A DNA stretch of 64,000 bases. It comes from RYN-230 sp963717125. Its GTDB lineage: Bacteria; Actinomycetota; Actinomycetes; Streptosporangiales; Streptosporangiaceae. The notes under the pieces are model-generated. The model was not told the origin of the DNA. It made no database searches and worked only from the letters and a program-made list of their open reading frames with translations. Below are positions 1 to 9,937 of the stretch, piece by piece. A program made the position numbers and the translations under genes. The stretch covers positions 124,001 to 188,000 of the forward strand of contig CAVQVG010000014.1 in assembly GCA_963717125.1 (NCBI GenBank), read 5' to 3'. Positions within the stretch are counted from its first letter, which is position 1, and the number at the start of each line of letters is the position of its first letter.

Positions 1-33
1 CCGGGCCGCAGCGTCCCGCTAGCTACAGGGTCG

Positions 34-1233
34 TCACCTGGGCTGGGCGGCCTGCCAGGCCAGCCGCCCGGCCTGCCACACCGCGCGGACCAACGGGACC
101 CCGGGCCGGTAGGCGAGATAAGCGTGCGACGGCGCGTCCAGCAGGACCAGGTCGGCCCGGGCCCCCGGGGACAGGTGGCCGACGTCGGTGCGGCGCAGCG
201 CGCGAGCGCCGCCCGCGGTGGCCGACCAGACCGCCTCCTCGGTGGTCAGCCGCATCTCCCGGACGGCCAGCGCGACGCACAACGGCATGCTGGACGTAAA
301 GCACGACCCGGGGTTGCAGTCGGTGGCCAGCGCCACCGTGACCCCGGCGGCGAGCAGCCGCCGGGCATCCGGGTACGGCTGCCGGGTGGCGAACTCCACC
401 CCGGGCAGCAGGGTGGCCACCGTGCCGGACGAGGCCAGCGCCGCGACGTCCGCGTCGCTCAGGTACGTGCAGTGGTCCGCCGAGGCCGCGCCGGCCTGCA
501 CCGCGAGCTGCACTCCAGGGCCCAGGCCGAGCTGGTTCGCGTGCACCCGCGGGATCAGCCCGGCGGCCCGCCCCGCGGCCAGCACGGCGGCGGCCTCGTC
601 CGCGCCGAACGCCCCCTGCTCGCAGAACACATCGATCCAGCGGGCGCGCGGCGCGCATGCGGCCAGCATCGGCCCGCAGACCAGGTCCAGGTAGCCAGCC
701 CGGTCGGCGGCGTACTCCGCGGGCACGACGTGCGCGCCGAGGAACGTAACCTCCGGCGTGACCTCGGCGGCGAGCTCGGCCGACCGGGCCTCGTCGGCCA
801 CGGTGAGCCCGTAACCGGTCTTGCACTCGAGCGTGGTTGTGCCCTGGCTGAGCATCTCGCCGGCCAGCCCGGTCAGGTTGGCGCGGAGCATGGCATCGGA
901 CGCGGCCCGGGTGGCCGCCACCGTGCTGCGGATGCCGCCGGCCTGGTACGGCTGGCCAGCCATCCGGGCGGCGAACTCGGCGCTGCGCTCCCCGGCGAAC
1001 ACGAGGTGGGCGTGCGAGTCCACGAAGCCGGGCAGCACCGTGCGCCCCGCGCAGTCCACCGCGTCGTCGGCGGCGGGCGCCCGGGCGGCCGGACCGGTCC
1101 AGGCCACCCGGCTGTCCTCGATGATCAGCGCCGCGTCGTGCTCCGAGCGGAACGGCCCGGGGCCGCCGACCGGGTCGGCACCCGGGCTGGCGTTGCTGAC
1201 CAGCTCACCGATGTTCGTGATCAGCGTGCTCAC
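34..1233 (-). CDS. hutI: Imidazolonepropionase
   Basis: Third enzyme of histidine degradation; it opens 4-imidazolone-5-propionate to N-formimidoyl-L-glutamate in the cytoplasm. The 399-residue protein has the normal family length and the amidohydrolase metal-site landmarks in order: DSHAHLVFAG near residue 72, HVVPAEY, HANQLG, ADHCTYLS and LATDCNPGS near 300. The start is GTG with a weak ribosome site. It lies 31 nt downstream of the dioxygenase gene on the same strand, so it is probably read with that gene and not directly with hutU and hutF, from which it is separated by a divergent regulator. Identification is firm; the transcriptional arrangement is inferred. Confidence 0.95.
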   Translation of the reverse strand: MSTLITNIGELVSNASPGADPVGGPGPFRSEHDAALIIEDSRVAWTGPAARAPAADDAVDCAGRTVLPGFVDSHAHLVFAGERSAEFAARMAGQPYQAGGIRSTVAATRAASDAMLRANLTGLAGEMLSQGTTTLECKTGYGLTVADEARSAELAAEVTPEVTFLGAHVVPAEYAADRAGYLDLVCGPMLAACAPRARWIDVFCEQGAFGADEAAAVLAAGRAAGLIPRVHANQLGLGPGVQLAVQAGAASADHCTYLSDADVAALASSGTVATLLPGVEFATRQPYPDARRLLAAGVTVALATDCNPGSCFTSSMPLCVALAVREMRLTTEEAVWSATAGGARALRRTDVGHLSPGARADLVLLDAPSHAYLAYRPGVPLVRAVWQAGRLAWQAAQPR

Positions 1234-1264
1234 GGCAGCTCACGCTACCGGGCGAGCGGCCGGG

Positions 1265-2104
1265 TCAGTTGACCTGGATGGACCGTTTGGCCAGGCCGAG
1301 CCAGAAGCCGTCGATCACGGTGCGCGCGGCGGCCAGGTCACCGTCCGCGGCGCCCAGCGTGACGAACAGCGGCGCGAAGTGCTCGGTGCGCGGGTGCGCC
1401 TGATGTGCGGCGGGCGCCTTGTGCTGGAAGTCCAGCAGCGCGTCCAGGTCCCCGTGGGCCAGCGCGTCGGCGCCCCAGTGGTCGAACTCGGTCATCACCG
1501 GCGACACCTGGCCGTCCAGGCTCATCGCCCGCAGGTTGTGGGTGAAGAACCCGCTGCCGACAATCAGCACGCCCTGGTCGCGCAGTGGCGCCAGCTTGCG
1601 GCCGATCTCGTACAGGCCCGCGGGGTCGAGGGTCGGCATGGACACCTGGAGCACCGGCACATCCGCGTCCGGGTACATCTCGACCAGCGGCACATACGCA
1701 CCGTGGTCCAGGCCGCGGCCCGGCAGGTCCGCCACCGGGGTGCCCGCCGTGCGCAGCAGTTTGCGCACATCGGCGGCCAGCTCGGGGGCGCCCGGCGCGG
1801 GATAGCGCACGGTATAGTACCGGTCCGGGAAGCCCCAGAAGTCATAGACCAGCGGAACCGTGCTGGTCGCGCCCAGGGCCAGCGGGGCCGCCTCCCAGTG
1901 CGCCGAGACCATCAGCACCGACGTTGGCTTCGGCAACTGGCGGGCCCAGTCGGCAAGCTGCCCGGGCCAGATCTCGTCGTCGGCCAGCGGCGGCGCGCCG
2001 TGGCTCAGGTAGATCGCGGGCATCCGCCCGGTAGTCGCTGGCCCAGTGTTCGCTGGCCCAGTGTTCGCTGGCCCAATGTTCGCTGGCCCAGTGTTCTCGG
2101 ACAT
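1265..2104 (-). CDS. Class III extradiol (DODA/LigB-type) ring-cleaving dioxygenase
   Basis: A 279-residue member of the LigB/YgiD family, whose members open catechol rings with non-haem Fe or Zn; the true substrate is unknown. Landmarks are MPAIYLSHGAPPL, LMVSAHWEA, VPLVYDFWGFPDRYY, GRGLDHGAYVPL and GSGFFTHNLR, which carry the metal-binding His residues. The start is chosen at the ATG preceded by AGGAGG with 5-nt spacing. This makes the first 27 residues a low-complexity Asn-Thr-Gly-Pro-Ala repeat encoded by four 15-bp direct repeats; the conserved domain begins only at the internal Met at 2023. Divergent from a MarR regulator across a 16-bp palindrome, so probably controlled by it. Confidence 0.9.
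   Translation of the reverse strand: MSENTGPANIGPANTGPANTGPATTGRMPAIYLSHGAPPLADDEIWPGQLADWARQLPKPTSVLMVSAHWEAAPLALGATSTVPLVYDFWGFPDRYYTVRYPAPGAPELAADVRKLLRTAGTPVADLPGRGLDHGAYVPLVEMYPDADVPVLQVSMPTLDPAGLYEIGRKLAPLRDQGVLIVGSGFFTHNLRAMSLDGQVSPVMTEFDHWGADALAHGDLDALLDFQHKAPAAHQAHPRTEHFAPLFVTLGAADGDLAAARTVIDGFWLGLAKRSIQVN
2037..2096. repeat. Four 15-bp tandem repeats at dioxygenase 5' end
   Basis: Four consecutive copies of gctggcccagtgttc, one with a single change, encode the Ala-Asn-Thr-Gly-Pro repeats at the N terminus of the dioxygenase. The unit is a multiple of three, so copy-number change would keep the frame. Confidence 0.9.
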
Positions 2105-2152
2105 CGGTTCCTCCTGCACGTGTTCCAGCCTGCCACAGTCGCCTGACTCAAC

Positions 2153-2168
2153 AGTTCAAATTTGAACT
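2153..2168. promoter_or_regulatory. Perfect 16-bp palindrome, candidate MarR operator
   Basis: AGTTCAAATTTGAACT is a perfect inverted repeat in otherwise GC-rich DNA. It lies midway between the start codons of the divergent dioxygenase and MarR genes, 22 nt before the latter. MarR proteins bind such palindromes as dimers, so autorepression and control of the dioxygenase (and perhaps hutI behind it) are likely. The palindrome is seen; binding is inferred. Confidence 0.75.
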
Positions 2169-2190
2169 ACATTCCCGGTAGGTTGGGGAA

Positions 2191-2790
2191 ATGGCCGACC
2201 CGACCGGACCCGCTGACCCCGCTGGCCCCGCCCCCGCTGACCCCGCTAGCGCCGGCCCCGCTGGCATCGCTGCCGCTGGCCCGGCTGGCATCGCTGCCGC
2301 TGGCGCCGCTGGCCCCGCTGGCGCCGCTGGCGCCGACCAGCGTTGGCTCGACCCGGGCGAGATGGCCGCCTGGCTGGCCTTTCTCGAGGTCAGCCATCGG
2401 CTGGACCGGGTCATCGAGCAGCAGCTCCGGCAGGACGCCGGGCTGTCCCACGCGCAGTACGAGATCCTGTCCCGGCTGGAGTCAGCCCCCGGCGGGCAGC
2501 TCCGGATGAGCGACCTCGCGGACGTGATCATCGTCTCCCGGAGCGGGCTCACCTACCAGGTCACCCAGCTGGAGAAGGCCGGCCTGGTGCGCCGCGGCAA
2601 GTGCCCGTCCGACGAGCGCGGCGTGCTGGCCATGCTGACCCCGGCGGGCCGCGCGGCCCTGCTCCGGGCGGCCCCCGGCCACCTCCGCGTGGTCCGGGAG
2701 AACCTGATCGACGCGCTCACCCCAGCCCAGCTCGCCGCCATGACCGACGCCCTGGCCGTCGCCCGTACCCGGCTCCGCCCACCCACCTAG
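2191..2790 (+). CDS. MarR-family transcriptional regulator
   Basis: A 199-residue protein whose residues 55-195 form a MarR winged-helix domain. The recognition region is LRMSDLADVIIVSRSGLTYQVTQLEKAGLV, followed by a basic wing at KCPSDERG. The first 50 residues are low-complexity Gly-Pro-Ala, encoded by near-identical GCTGGC-type units including a 24-bp direct repeat, and lack family counterparts. The annotated start is the first ATG after GGTTGGGGAA, but a start closer to the domain cannot be excluded. Divergent from the dioxygenase and 22 nt from the palindrome. The ligand is probably a phenolic compound by analogy with ring-cleavage regulators, but this is inference. Confidence 0.88.
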   Translation: MADPTGPADPAGPAPADPASAGPAGIAAAGPAGIAAAGAAGPAGAAGADQRWLDPGEMAAWLAFLEVSHRLDRVIEQQLRQDAGLSHAQYEILSRLESAPGGQLRMSDLADVIIVSRSGLTYQVTQLEKAGLVRRGKCPSDERGVLAMLTPAGRAALLRAAPGHLRVVRENLIDALTPAQLAAMTDALAVARTRLRPPT

Positions 2791-3059
2791 CAGCGAACCC
2801 CGCCACATATCATCCCTGCGCACTGCCGAATCCCGGCAAACCACGCAAAACGACACGCACCTGGGGTGATAAGTGCGCCTCGCCCCGGGCCACCCGGTCA
2901 CTCTTCACGGATCCGGTGCGGACAAATCGGGTAAAACGCCCGGCAGAGCGCACCAGCCGCGTGCAGAGAACTCGGGACCTCAAGGACTCGTGACTGTTGT
3001 GGTGCACGTGACTGGTGGAACGTCGCACCCCGGCAAGCGCGACACCTCTGCGGCCGGGT

Positions 3060-4443
3060 TTAGCTGACGAGGGGGTGGATGGCGGCGGAGAGGGCGGCCG
3101 GGACGTCGGGGACCAGCTGGTGCTGGCCATCGCGTACCACGTCACGGCCGCTGATCACCACGTTCGACACGTCGGCCGCGGTGCCGGCGAAGATCACTGA
3201 CGCCAGCGCGCTCGCCGCGGTGGCGCCGGCGCAGCCGGGGCGTGTCCAGCCGAACCGTGACCAGGTCGGCCACGGCCCCCGGGACGATCTCCCCGGCCTC
3301 CGGCCAGCCCAGGCAGGCGTGCCCGGCGCCGCAGGCCGCGGCCGCCAGCGCGGCCGCGCCGAAATGACCGCGCTCGCCGCTGCGCAACCGCTCACCCAGC
3401 TCGACCAGCCGGGCCTCGCCGAGCAGGTCGATCACCGCGTGGCTATCGCTGCCCAGCGACAGCGGGCAGCCCGCGGCGGCCAGCGCGGCGGCTGGGCCGA
3501 TCCCGTCGGCCAGGAACGCCTCGGTGCTCGGGCACAGGCAGGCACAGCTCCGGCTGCCGCCGAGCAGCGTGATGTCCTGCCGGGTCAGGTGCGTCGCGTG
3601 CACCATCGTGCTGCGCGGCCCGAGCGCGCCCGCGCCGTCCAGCACCTGCGCTGGGGTCATGCCGTAAGCGGCCACGCTGGCCTCGTTCTCCGCGGGCTGC
3701 TCGGACAGGTGCGCGTGCAGCGGCGCGCCACACGAGTGCGACCAGGCCACCACCGGGTGCAGCTGATCCGGCGGCACGGCGCGCACCGAGTGGATGGCCG
3801 CGCCGGCCCGCGCGTGCGGCGCCAGCGCGCCATGCTCGTCACAGCCCAGGGCGGCCACCCGCTCGGCCCACCGCTCGGCGTCCCCGTCCGAGAACCGCCG
3901 CTGCACGGGTGACAGCGGTTCGGCTCGGCCGTCGGTGGTCAGCCCCCCGGACAGGTAGCAGGTGTCCAGCAACGTGATCCGCAGACCGGCCTGCTCCGCG
4001 GCCAGCAGCAGCGCGTGGCCCATCTCGTTGGGGTCGGTGTACCGCGCCCCGTCCGGGCCGTGGTGCAGGTAGTGGAACTCCCCCACGCAGGTCACCCCGG
4101 CCAGCGCCATCTCGGCGTAGACGGCGCGGGCCAGCGCCAGGTAACTGTCCGGGGTGAGCCGCCCGGCCACCTGGTACATCCGCTCCCGCCAGGTCCAGAA
4201 CGTGCCCTGGCCCTGCTCGGTCACCCCGCGCAGCGCGCGGTGGAAGGCGTGCGAGTGCGCGTTGGCCAGGCCGGGCAGGGTCAGCCCGGCGAGCCGCTGG
4301 GTGCCCGGCGGCAGCGCGCTCGCCGCCACCCCCGGGGTGACCGTGCGCAGCACCGGGCCGGCCGCCTCGATCAGCACCCCGGCCTGGACCTCCCCGGCGC
4401 CGAGCCAGGCCAGCTCGGCGTGCCAGCGCCTGGTCTCGCTCAT
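3060..4443 (-). CDS. hutF: Formimidoylglutamate deiminase (frameshifted near 3' end)
   Basis: Converts N-formimidoyl-L-glutamate to N-formyl-L-glutamate and ammonia. Landmarks are NAHSHAFHRALRG, GTFWTWRERMY, GEFHYLHHG, HAHLSEQPAEN and SLGSDSHAVIDLLGEARL, typical of HutF. The continuous frame ends in an unrelated Arg-rich tail at 3142, while the expected C terminus (LASVIFAGTAADVSNVVISG to IHPLVS) is in another frame ending at 3060. One extra C in CGCCGGCGCC near 3225 explains this; without it the protein is about 460 residues. The start codon overlaps the stop of the upstream M20 gene by 4 bp, indicating one operon. The indel is probably a sequence error. Confidence 0.88.
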
Positions 4444-5654
4444 GCGGCCAGCTCCCGTAGCACGGCGGTCAGCGCGGTCACCCCGGCCGCGCAGTCGGCC
4501 GGCTCGGCGTGCTCGGCCGGCGAGTGCGACACCCCGGTCGGGTTGCGCACGAACAGCATCGCGGTGGGCAGCCGGGCGGCCAGGATGCCCGCGTCGTGGC
4601 CCGCGCCGGTGGGCAGCACCGGCGCCGCGATCCCCTGGCCGGCCAGGGCAGCGGCCAGCCGCCCGCGCAGCCCGGCATCGAAGCTGACCGCCGGCGTCAC
4701 CGACTCCCCCATCCAGCCGAACGCCACTTGGTGCGACTCAGCCGCCTCGCGCGCGGCCGTCAGCACCTGGTCCACCGTGGCGTCCAGCGGCTCGGCACCG
4801 GGGGCCCGGACGTCCAGCCAGGCGCGCACCGACGAGCTGACCGCGTTGGCCGCCCCGGGCTCGGCTGTGACCTTGCCGATGGTGGCCAGCGTGCCCAGGT
4901 CGGCCGCGGCCTGCCGGGCGGCCAGCACGGTCTGTGCGTAGGGCAGCATCGGGTCAGCCCGGTCGGCCAGCATCGCGGTGCCCGCGTGGTCGGCCCGGCC
5001 GGTGAAGTCGAGCCGCCACCGGCCGTGCGGCCAGATCCCCTCGGCCAGGCCGACCGCGGCGTCCAGATCGGCCAGCGCCCGGCCCTGCTCGATGTGCAAC
5101 TCTACATATGTAGCGATGCGGCCGAGCAGACCCTGGTCCGGGCCGAGCTGACCAGGATCGCGGCCAGCCGCCCGCATGGCGTCGGCCCACGTGATCCCGT
5201 CGCCGTCCCGGAGGTCGCGCGCCGTATCGGCGCCGATCGCGCCGGTCAGCAGCCGGCTGCCCAGGCAAGCCACGCCGAACCGGCCGCCCTCCTCCTCGGC
5301 GAACGCGGCCACCACGATCGGGCGGGCGGGCTGGAAGCCGGCGGCGCGCAGCTCGTCGATGGCCGCGAACGCGGACACCACGCCGAGCGGCCCGTCGAAC
5401 GCCCCGCCGTCCGGCACCGAGTCCAGATGGCTCCCGCTAGCGACCGCCGACCCTCCGCCAGGCACGTCCCACCAGGCGAACAGGTTGCCGTTGCCGTCGG
5501 CCTGGACCCGGAGCTGGCGTTCGGCGGCGGCGGTCTCGAACCAGGCCCGGCAGTCCAGCTCAGCCGGAGTCCAGCAGAACCGCCGGTAGCCGCCGGTGGC
5601 CGGATCGCGGCCGATCGGCAGCAGCGAGGCCCAGAGGTCAGCGAACGTGCTCAC
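4440..5654 (-). CDS. M20-family amidohydrolase (allantoate amidohydrolase / N-carbamoyl amino acid hydrolase type)
   Basis: A 404-residue M20 metallopeptidase-fold hydrolase. The dinuclear metal site is visible in SGSHLDSVPDGGAFDGPLG, AEEEGGRFG and HIEQGRALAD, with a C-terminal GAGHDAGILA. Family members hydrolyse ureido or amide bonds of allantoate or N-carbamoyl amino acids. The start is GTG behind GGGAGACACT, and the gene is sandwiched between hutU (51-nt gap) and hutF (4-bp overlap), an arrangement I recall from Streptomyces hut clusters. No N-formylglutamate deformylase is visible here, so hydrolysis of formylglutamate by this enzyme is a reasonable but untested inference. Confidence 0.85.
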   Translation of the reverse strand: MSTFADLWASLLPIGRDPATGGYRRFCWTPAELDCRAWFETAAAERQLRVQADGNGNLFAWWDVPGGGSAVASGSHLDSVPDGGAFDGPLGVVSAFAAIDELRAAGFQPARPIVVAAFAEEEGGRFGVACLGSRLLTGAIGADTARDLRDGDGITWADAMRAAGRDPGQLGPDQGLLGRIATYVELHIEQGRALADLDAAVGLAEGIWPHGRWRLDFTGRADHAGTAMLADRADPMLPYAQTVLAARQAAADLGTLATIGKVTAEPGAANAVSSSVRAWLDVRAPGAEPLDATVDQVLTAAREAAESHQVAFGWMGESVTPAVSFDAGLRGRLAAALAGQGIAAPVLPTGAGHDAGILAARLPTAMLFVRNPTGVSHSPAEHAEPADCAAGVTALTAVLRELAA

Positions 5655-5705
5655 AGTGTCTCCCGCTCGCCTCCGGGCGCTGGGAAGCGCGCCACTCCGG
5701 CTCGC

Positions 5706-7370
<1,665 letters not shown>

Positions 7371-7388
7371 CGCTGGCTCCTCTGTTGC

Positions 7389-7556
7389 CCGGGGGGACGA
7401 CCCCCCGGACCCCCCCGATCGCCGCTTCGCGCCGAACGCCGGCTCGGCGGGAACACGCCTGCGGCGCGCCCCGCCTCGCCGGCGAGTTGACTCGACCGGT
7501 TCCTCTCGCCGGCTCGGGGAGAACGCGACTTCGTCGCGCCTCCCCTCGCCGGCGAG
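7389..7556. repeat. Structured intergenic repeat: small hairpin plus two 50-nt hairpin units
   Basis: The element opens with CCGGGGGGACGACCCCCCGG (8-bp stem, 4-nt loop), then a linker with GATCGCCGCTTCGCGCCGAA. Two 50-nt units follow at 7437-7486 and 7507-7556. Each folds as a 7-bp outer stem, a 2x2 internal loop, a 6-bp middle stem and a roughly 6-bp inner stem with a 3-nt loop. Between units, middle-stem pairs change from C-G to G-C and G-C to A-T, and an inner pair from C-G to A-T: compensatory changes. It lies between the 3' end of the ABC importer operon and hutU. Related DNA occurs near 32.1 kb and inside the methyltransferase gene near 54 kb. Confidence 0.85.
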
Positions 7557-7567
7557 ATGCGCTGCGA

Positions 7568-8551
7568 TTATCCCAGGCCGACGGCCTTGAGCCAGCCCTG
7601 GGCCACGGTCGAGTAGTTGGCGTGGTCCAGGATGACCGCCTTGTCCATGGCCAGCAGCCCGGCCGTGGTCAGCCGGGCCGAGATGGCGTTCAGCGTGCTG
7701 ACCACGGTGGCGGTGGCGGCCTTCTTGTAGACCAGCGGGGTGACGTTCTGCGCGGCGAAGTTGAACTTCGGGTCGGCCAGCGCCACCAGGTGGTCGGTGA
7801 TGATCTGCGGCGTGGTGGTGAACACGTCGGCCGCCTGGACGTGCCCGTCCTTGAGCGCGGCCAGGGTGAGCGGCCCGGACTCGTCCAGCGGGTCGAAGCC
7901 CTTGAACGTCAGACCGTAGTTCTTCTTGAGCCCGACCAGGCCATCCTCACGCGTCTTGAACTCGGGCGGGCCGCCGATGATCATGTTCTTGGCGACCGGC
8001 TTGAGGTCCGCGATCGAGGTCAGGTGGTACTTCTTCGCGGTGGCCGCGGTGACCGTGACCGAGTCCTTGTCCTGCGCCGAGGAGGAGTTGAGGATCTCCA
8101 CGGACGAGGGGAGCTTGGCCTTGAGCGCCGCGTTCACCTCGGCCGTGGTGGCCGCCGTGCTGCTGGTGTCCACCGACGTGGTGAGCAGCGCGCCGTTGTA
8201 CTCGGGGATGATGCTGACCGCGCCCTTCACGACCTCCGGGTAGTACACCTCCCGCGCGCCGATGTTGAACTTCGAGGTGACCTTCACGCCCTTCGCCTGC
8301 AGCGCGAGCACGTAGATCTCGGCCAGCAGTTCGTCCTCCGGGAAGTTGGCCGAGCCCACCACCACGGTGCCCTTGGCCGCCGTCGAGGTCAGCGGGTTGG
8401 AACTGCTCGAACTGCTGGAATTCCCGCCGCTGCTGCCGCACGCGGCCAGGATCAGGCTGGTCAGGACGGCGGCGCCGCCGACCACGATGCCGCGCAGCCG
8501 GGTGCTGCGCAGCGGAGTTGCGACCGCCGCGAACCGCGAGGTCGGGAACAT
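7568..8551 (-). CDS. Substrate-binding lipoprotein of quaternary-amine ABC importer (OpuC/ProX/OsmF type)
   Basis: An extracellular lipoprotein of 327 residues capturing glycine betaine, choline or a similar compatible solute. It has a signal peptide with lipobox LILAACGSS, a Ser-rich linker, then the binding domain opening with VVGSANFPEDELLAEIYVLA. The start is placed at the ATG behind AGAAGGGAAACACCT; an ATG 12 codons upstream overlaps the preceding permease and would put charged residues before the signal peptide. Last gene of a four-gene minus-strand operon (ATPase, two permeases, this). The exact solute cannot be read from sequence. Confidence 0.9.
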   Translation of the reverse strand: MFPTSRFAAVATPLRSTRLRGIVVGGAAVLTSLILAACGSSGGNSSSSSSSNPLTSTAAKGTVVVGSANFPEDELLAEIYVLALQAKGVKVTSKFNIGAREVYYPEVVKGAVSIIPEYNGALLTTSVDTSSTAATTAEVNAALKAKLPSSVEILNSSSAQDKDSVTVTAATAKKYHLTSIADLKPVAKNMIIGGPPEFKTREDGLVGLKKNYGLTFKGFDPLDESGPLTLAALKDGHVQAADVFTTTPQIITDHLVALADPKFNFAAQNVTPLVYKKAATATVVSTLNAISARLTTAGLLAMDKAVILDHANYSTVAQGWLKAVGLG

Positions 8552-8583
8552 AGGTGTTTCCCTTCTTTTGAGGTAAGGCCCCA

Positions 8584-9261
8584 TCACGTCTGGCGGGCCT
8601 GCTGGCGGAGGCCGGCCGGCACGGCGAGCCTGCGCACACCGACGAACACGGCTTGGACGGCCAGCGCGAGCAGGACGACAAACAGGGCTCCCCCGGCCAC
8701 CTCCCCGTAGTTGTCGGTCGCGAGCCCGTCGATGATGTAGCGGCCGAGGCCGCCCAGGCCGATAAACGCGGCGATGGTCGCGGTGGCTACCACGAATATC
8801 GCCCCAGTGCGCAGGCCGAGGATGATCAGCGGCGAGGCCACCGGCACCTCCACCTTGCGTACCTGTTGCCAGGACGTCATACCCATGCCGCGGGCCGCGT
8901 CCTTGAGTTCGGGTTCCACCCCGGCCACGCCCTCATAGGTGTTCACCAGGATGGGCGGGATGCCCAGCACGACCAGCGGGATCAGCCAGGCCAGCGGGGA
9001 GAACCCGAGCGTGACGGCGAGCAGGGTGAGCAGGCCGAGGGTGGGGATGGCGCGCCAGGCGTTGGCCAGGTTGACCACCAGCACCGCCCCGCGGCCGGTG
9101 TGCCCGATCAGGATGCCCAGCGGGACCGCGATCAGCGCCGCGATGAGCAGCGACAGGCTGGTGTAGTACAGCTGTTCCAGGATCCGGATGGGGATGCCGC
9201 CGGACCCGTGCCATTGGGCCGGCTGCTTCAGCCAGTCCCACGCGTAGCTCAGGAATCTCAC
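8584..9261 (-). CDS. Quaternary-amine ABC importer permease (OpuB/ProW type)
   Basis: A 225-residue inner-membrane permease with about six hydrophobic segments. The ABC-coupling loop reads AARGMGMTSWQQVRKVEVPVA, with GGLGRYIIDG after it. The start is a GTG that overlaps the TGA of the upstream permease (GTGA), giving MRFLSYAWDW; longer starts would run far into that gene. Forms the membrane channel with its neighbour. The two permeases are paralogous, as is usual for OpuC-type systems where each contributes half of the pore. Confidence 0.92.
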   Translation of the reverse strand: MRFLSYAWDWLKQPAQWHGSGGIPIRILEQLYYTSLSLLIAALIAVPLGILIGHTGRGAVLVVNLANAWRAIPTLGLLTLLAVTLGFSPLAWLIPLVVLGIPPILVNTYEGVAGVEPELKDAARGMGMTSWQQVRKVEVPVASPLIILGLRTGAIFVVATATIAAFIGLGGLGRYIIDGLATDNYGEVAGGALFVVLLALAVQAVFVGVRRLAVPAGLRQQARQT

Positions 9262-9932
9262 CGGGTACCTCCAGCCAGCGCGGGGACCGGGTCGGCCAGC
9301 ACCTCGGGCAGCTCCCGGCGGCGACGGCGCGGCCGCCACGGGGTGAGCAGCCGGCGCACCAGCACCAGGAGCAGGTCGCAGACGAGCGCCAGCGCGATGA
9401 TCAGCCCGCCGCCGACCAGGATCTCGGTCAGGAAGGCCCGCTGGTAGCCGTCGATCAGCAGGTAGCCCAGGCTGCTCACGCCGATCAGCTGGCCCAGCGT
9501 GGCCAGGCTGATGCTGGACACCACCGCTACCCGCAGCCCGGCGATCACGATGGGTACCGCGATCGGCAATTCCACCTGGACCAAGCGGCGCAGTGTGCCG
9601 AAGCCCATCGCGGTGGCGGCCTGCCGGACCGGCTCCGGGACCGAGCGCAGCCCGTCCACCACGTTCGGCACCAGGACGCAGAGTGAGAACAGGGTGAGCG
9701 GGATGATCACCGTGGTGTCGGTCAGCCCGGTATACGGGATCAGCACGATGAACAGGGCCAGCGACGGCAGCGCGTAGAGCACGCTGGTCGCGGACAGCAC
9801 CGGCCCGTAGAGCCAGTTGAACCGCACGCAGATGATGCCCAGCGGCACCGAGATGATCAGCCCGAACAGCGCGGGCAGGATGCCGAGTTTGGCGCTCTCC
9901 CAGACGAGCGTGGGGACCTGCGACCAGTCCAC
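9258..9932 (-). CDS. Quaternary-amine ABC importer permease (second subunit)
   Basis: A 224-residue membrane protein with six predicted spans. The conserved coupling motif is AATAMGFGTLRRLVQVELPIAVP, and GQLIGVSSLGYLLIDG follows. GTG start 5 nt after the stop of the ATPase gene, and its own stop overlaps the next permease by 4 bp, so translation of the operon is tightly coupled. The C terminus is a cytoplasmic Arg-rich tail (RRRRREL). Role: half of the translocation pathway for a betaine-like osmolyte. Confidence 0.92.
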   Translation of the reverse strand: MDWSQVPTLVWESAKLGILPALFGLIISVPLGIICVRFNWLYGPVLSATSVLYALPSLALFIVLIPYTGLTDTTVIIPLTLFSLCVLVPNVVDGLRSVPEPVRQAATAMGFGTLRRLVQVELPIAVPIVIAGLRVAVVSSISLATLGQLIGVSSLGYLLIDGYQRAFLTEILVGGGLIIALALVCDLLLVLVRRLLTPWRPRRRRRELPEVLADPVPALAGGTR

Positions 9933-9937
9933 GGCGG

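Noticed and set aside
2200..2340. CRISPR-like or minisatellite array near the MarR gene
   Set aside because: Units are contiguous without spacers and encode in-frame Gly-Pro-Ala repeats; no cas genes are present.
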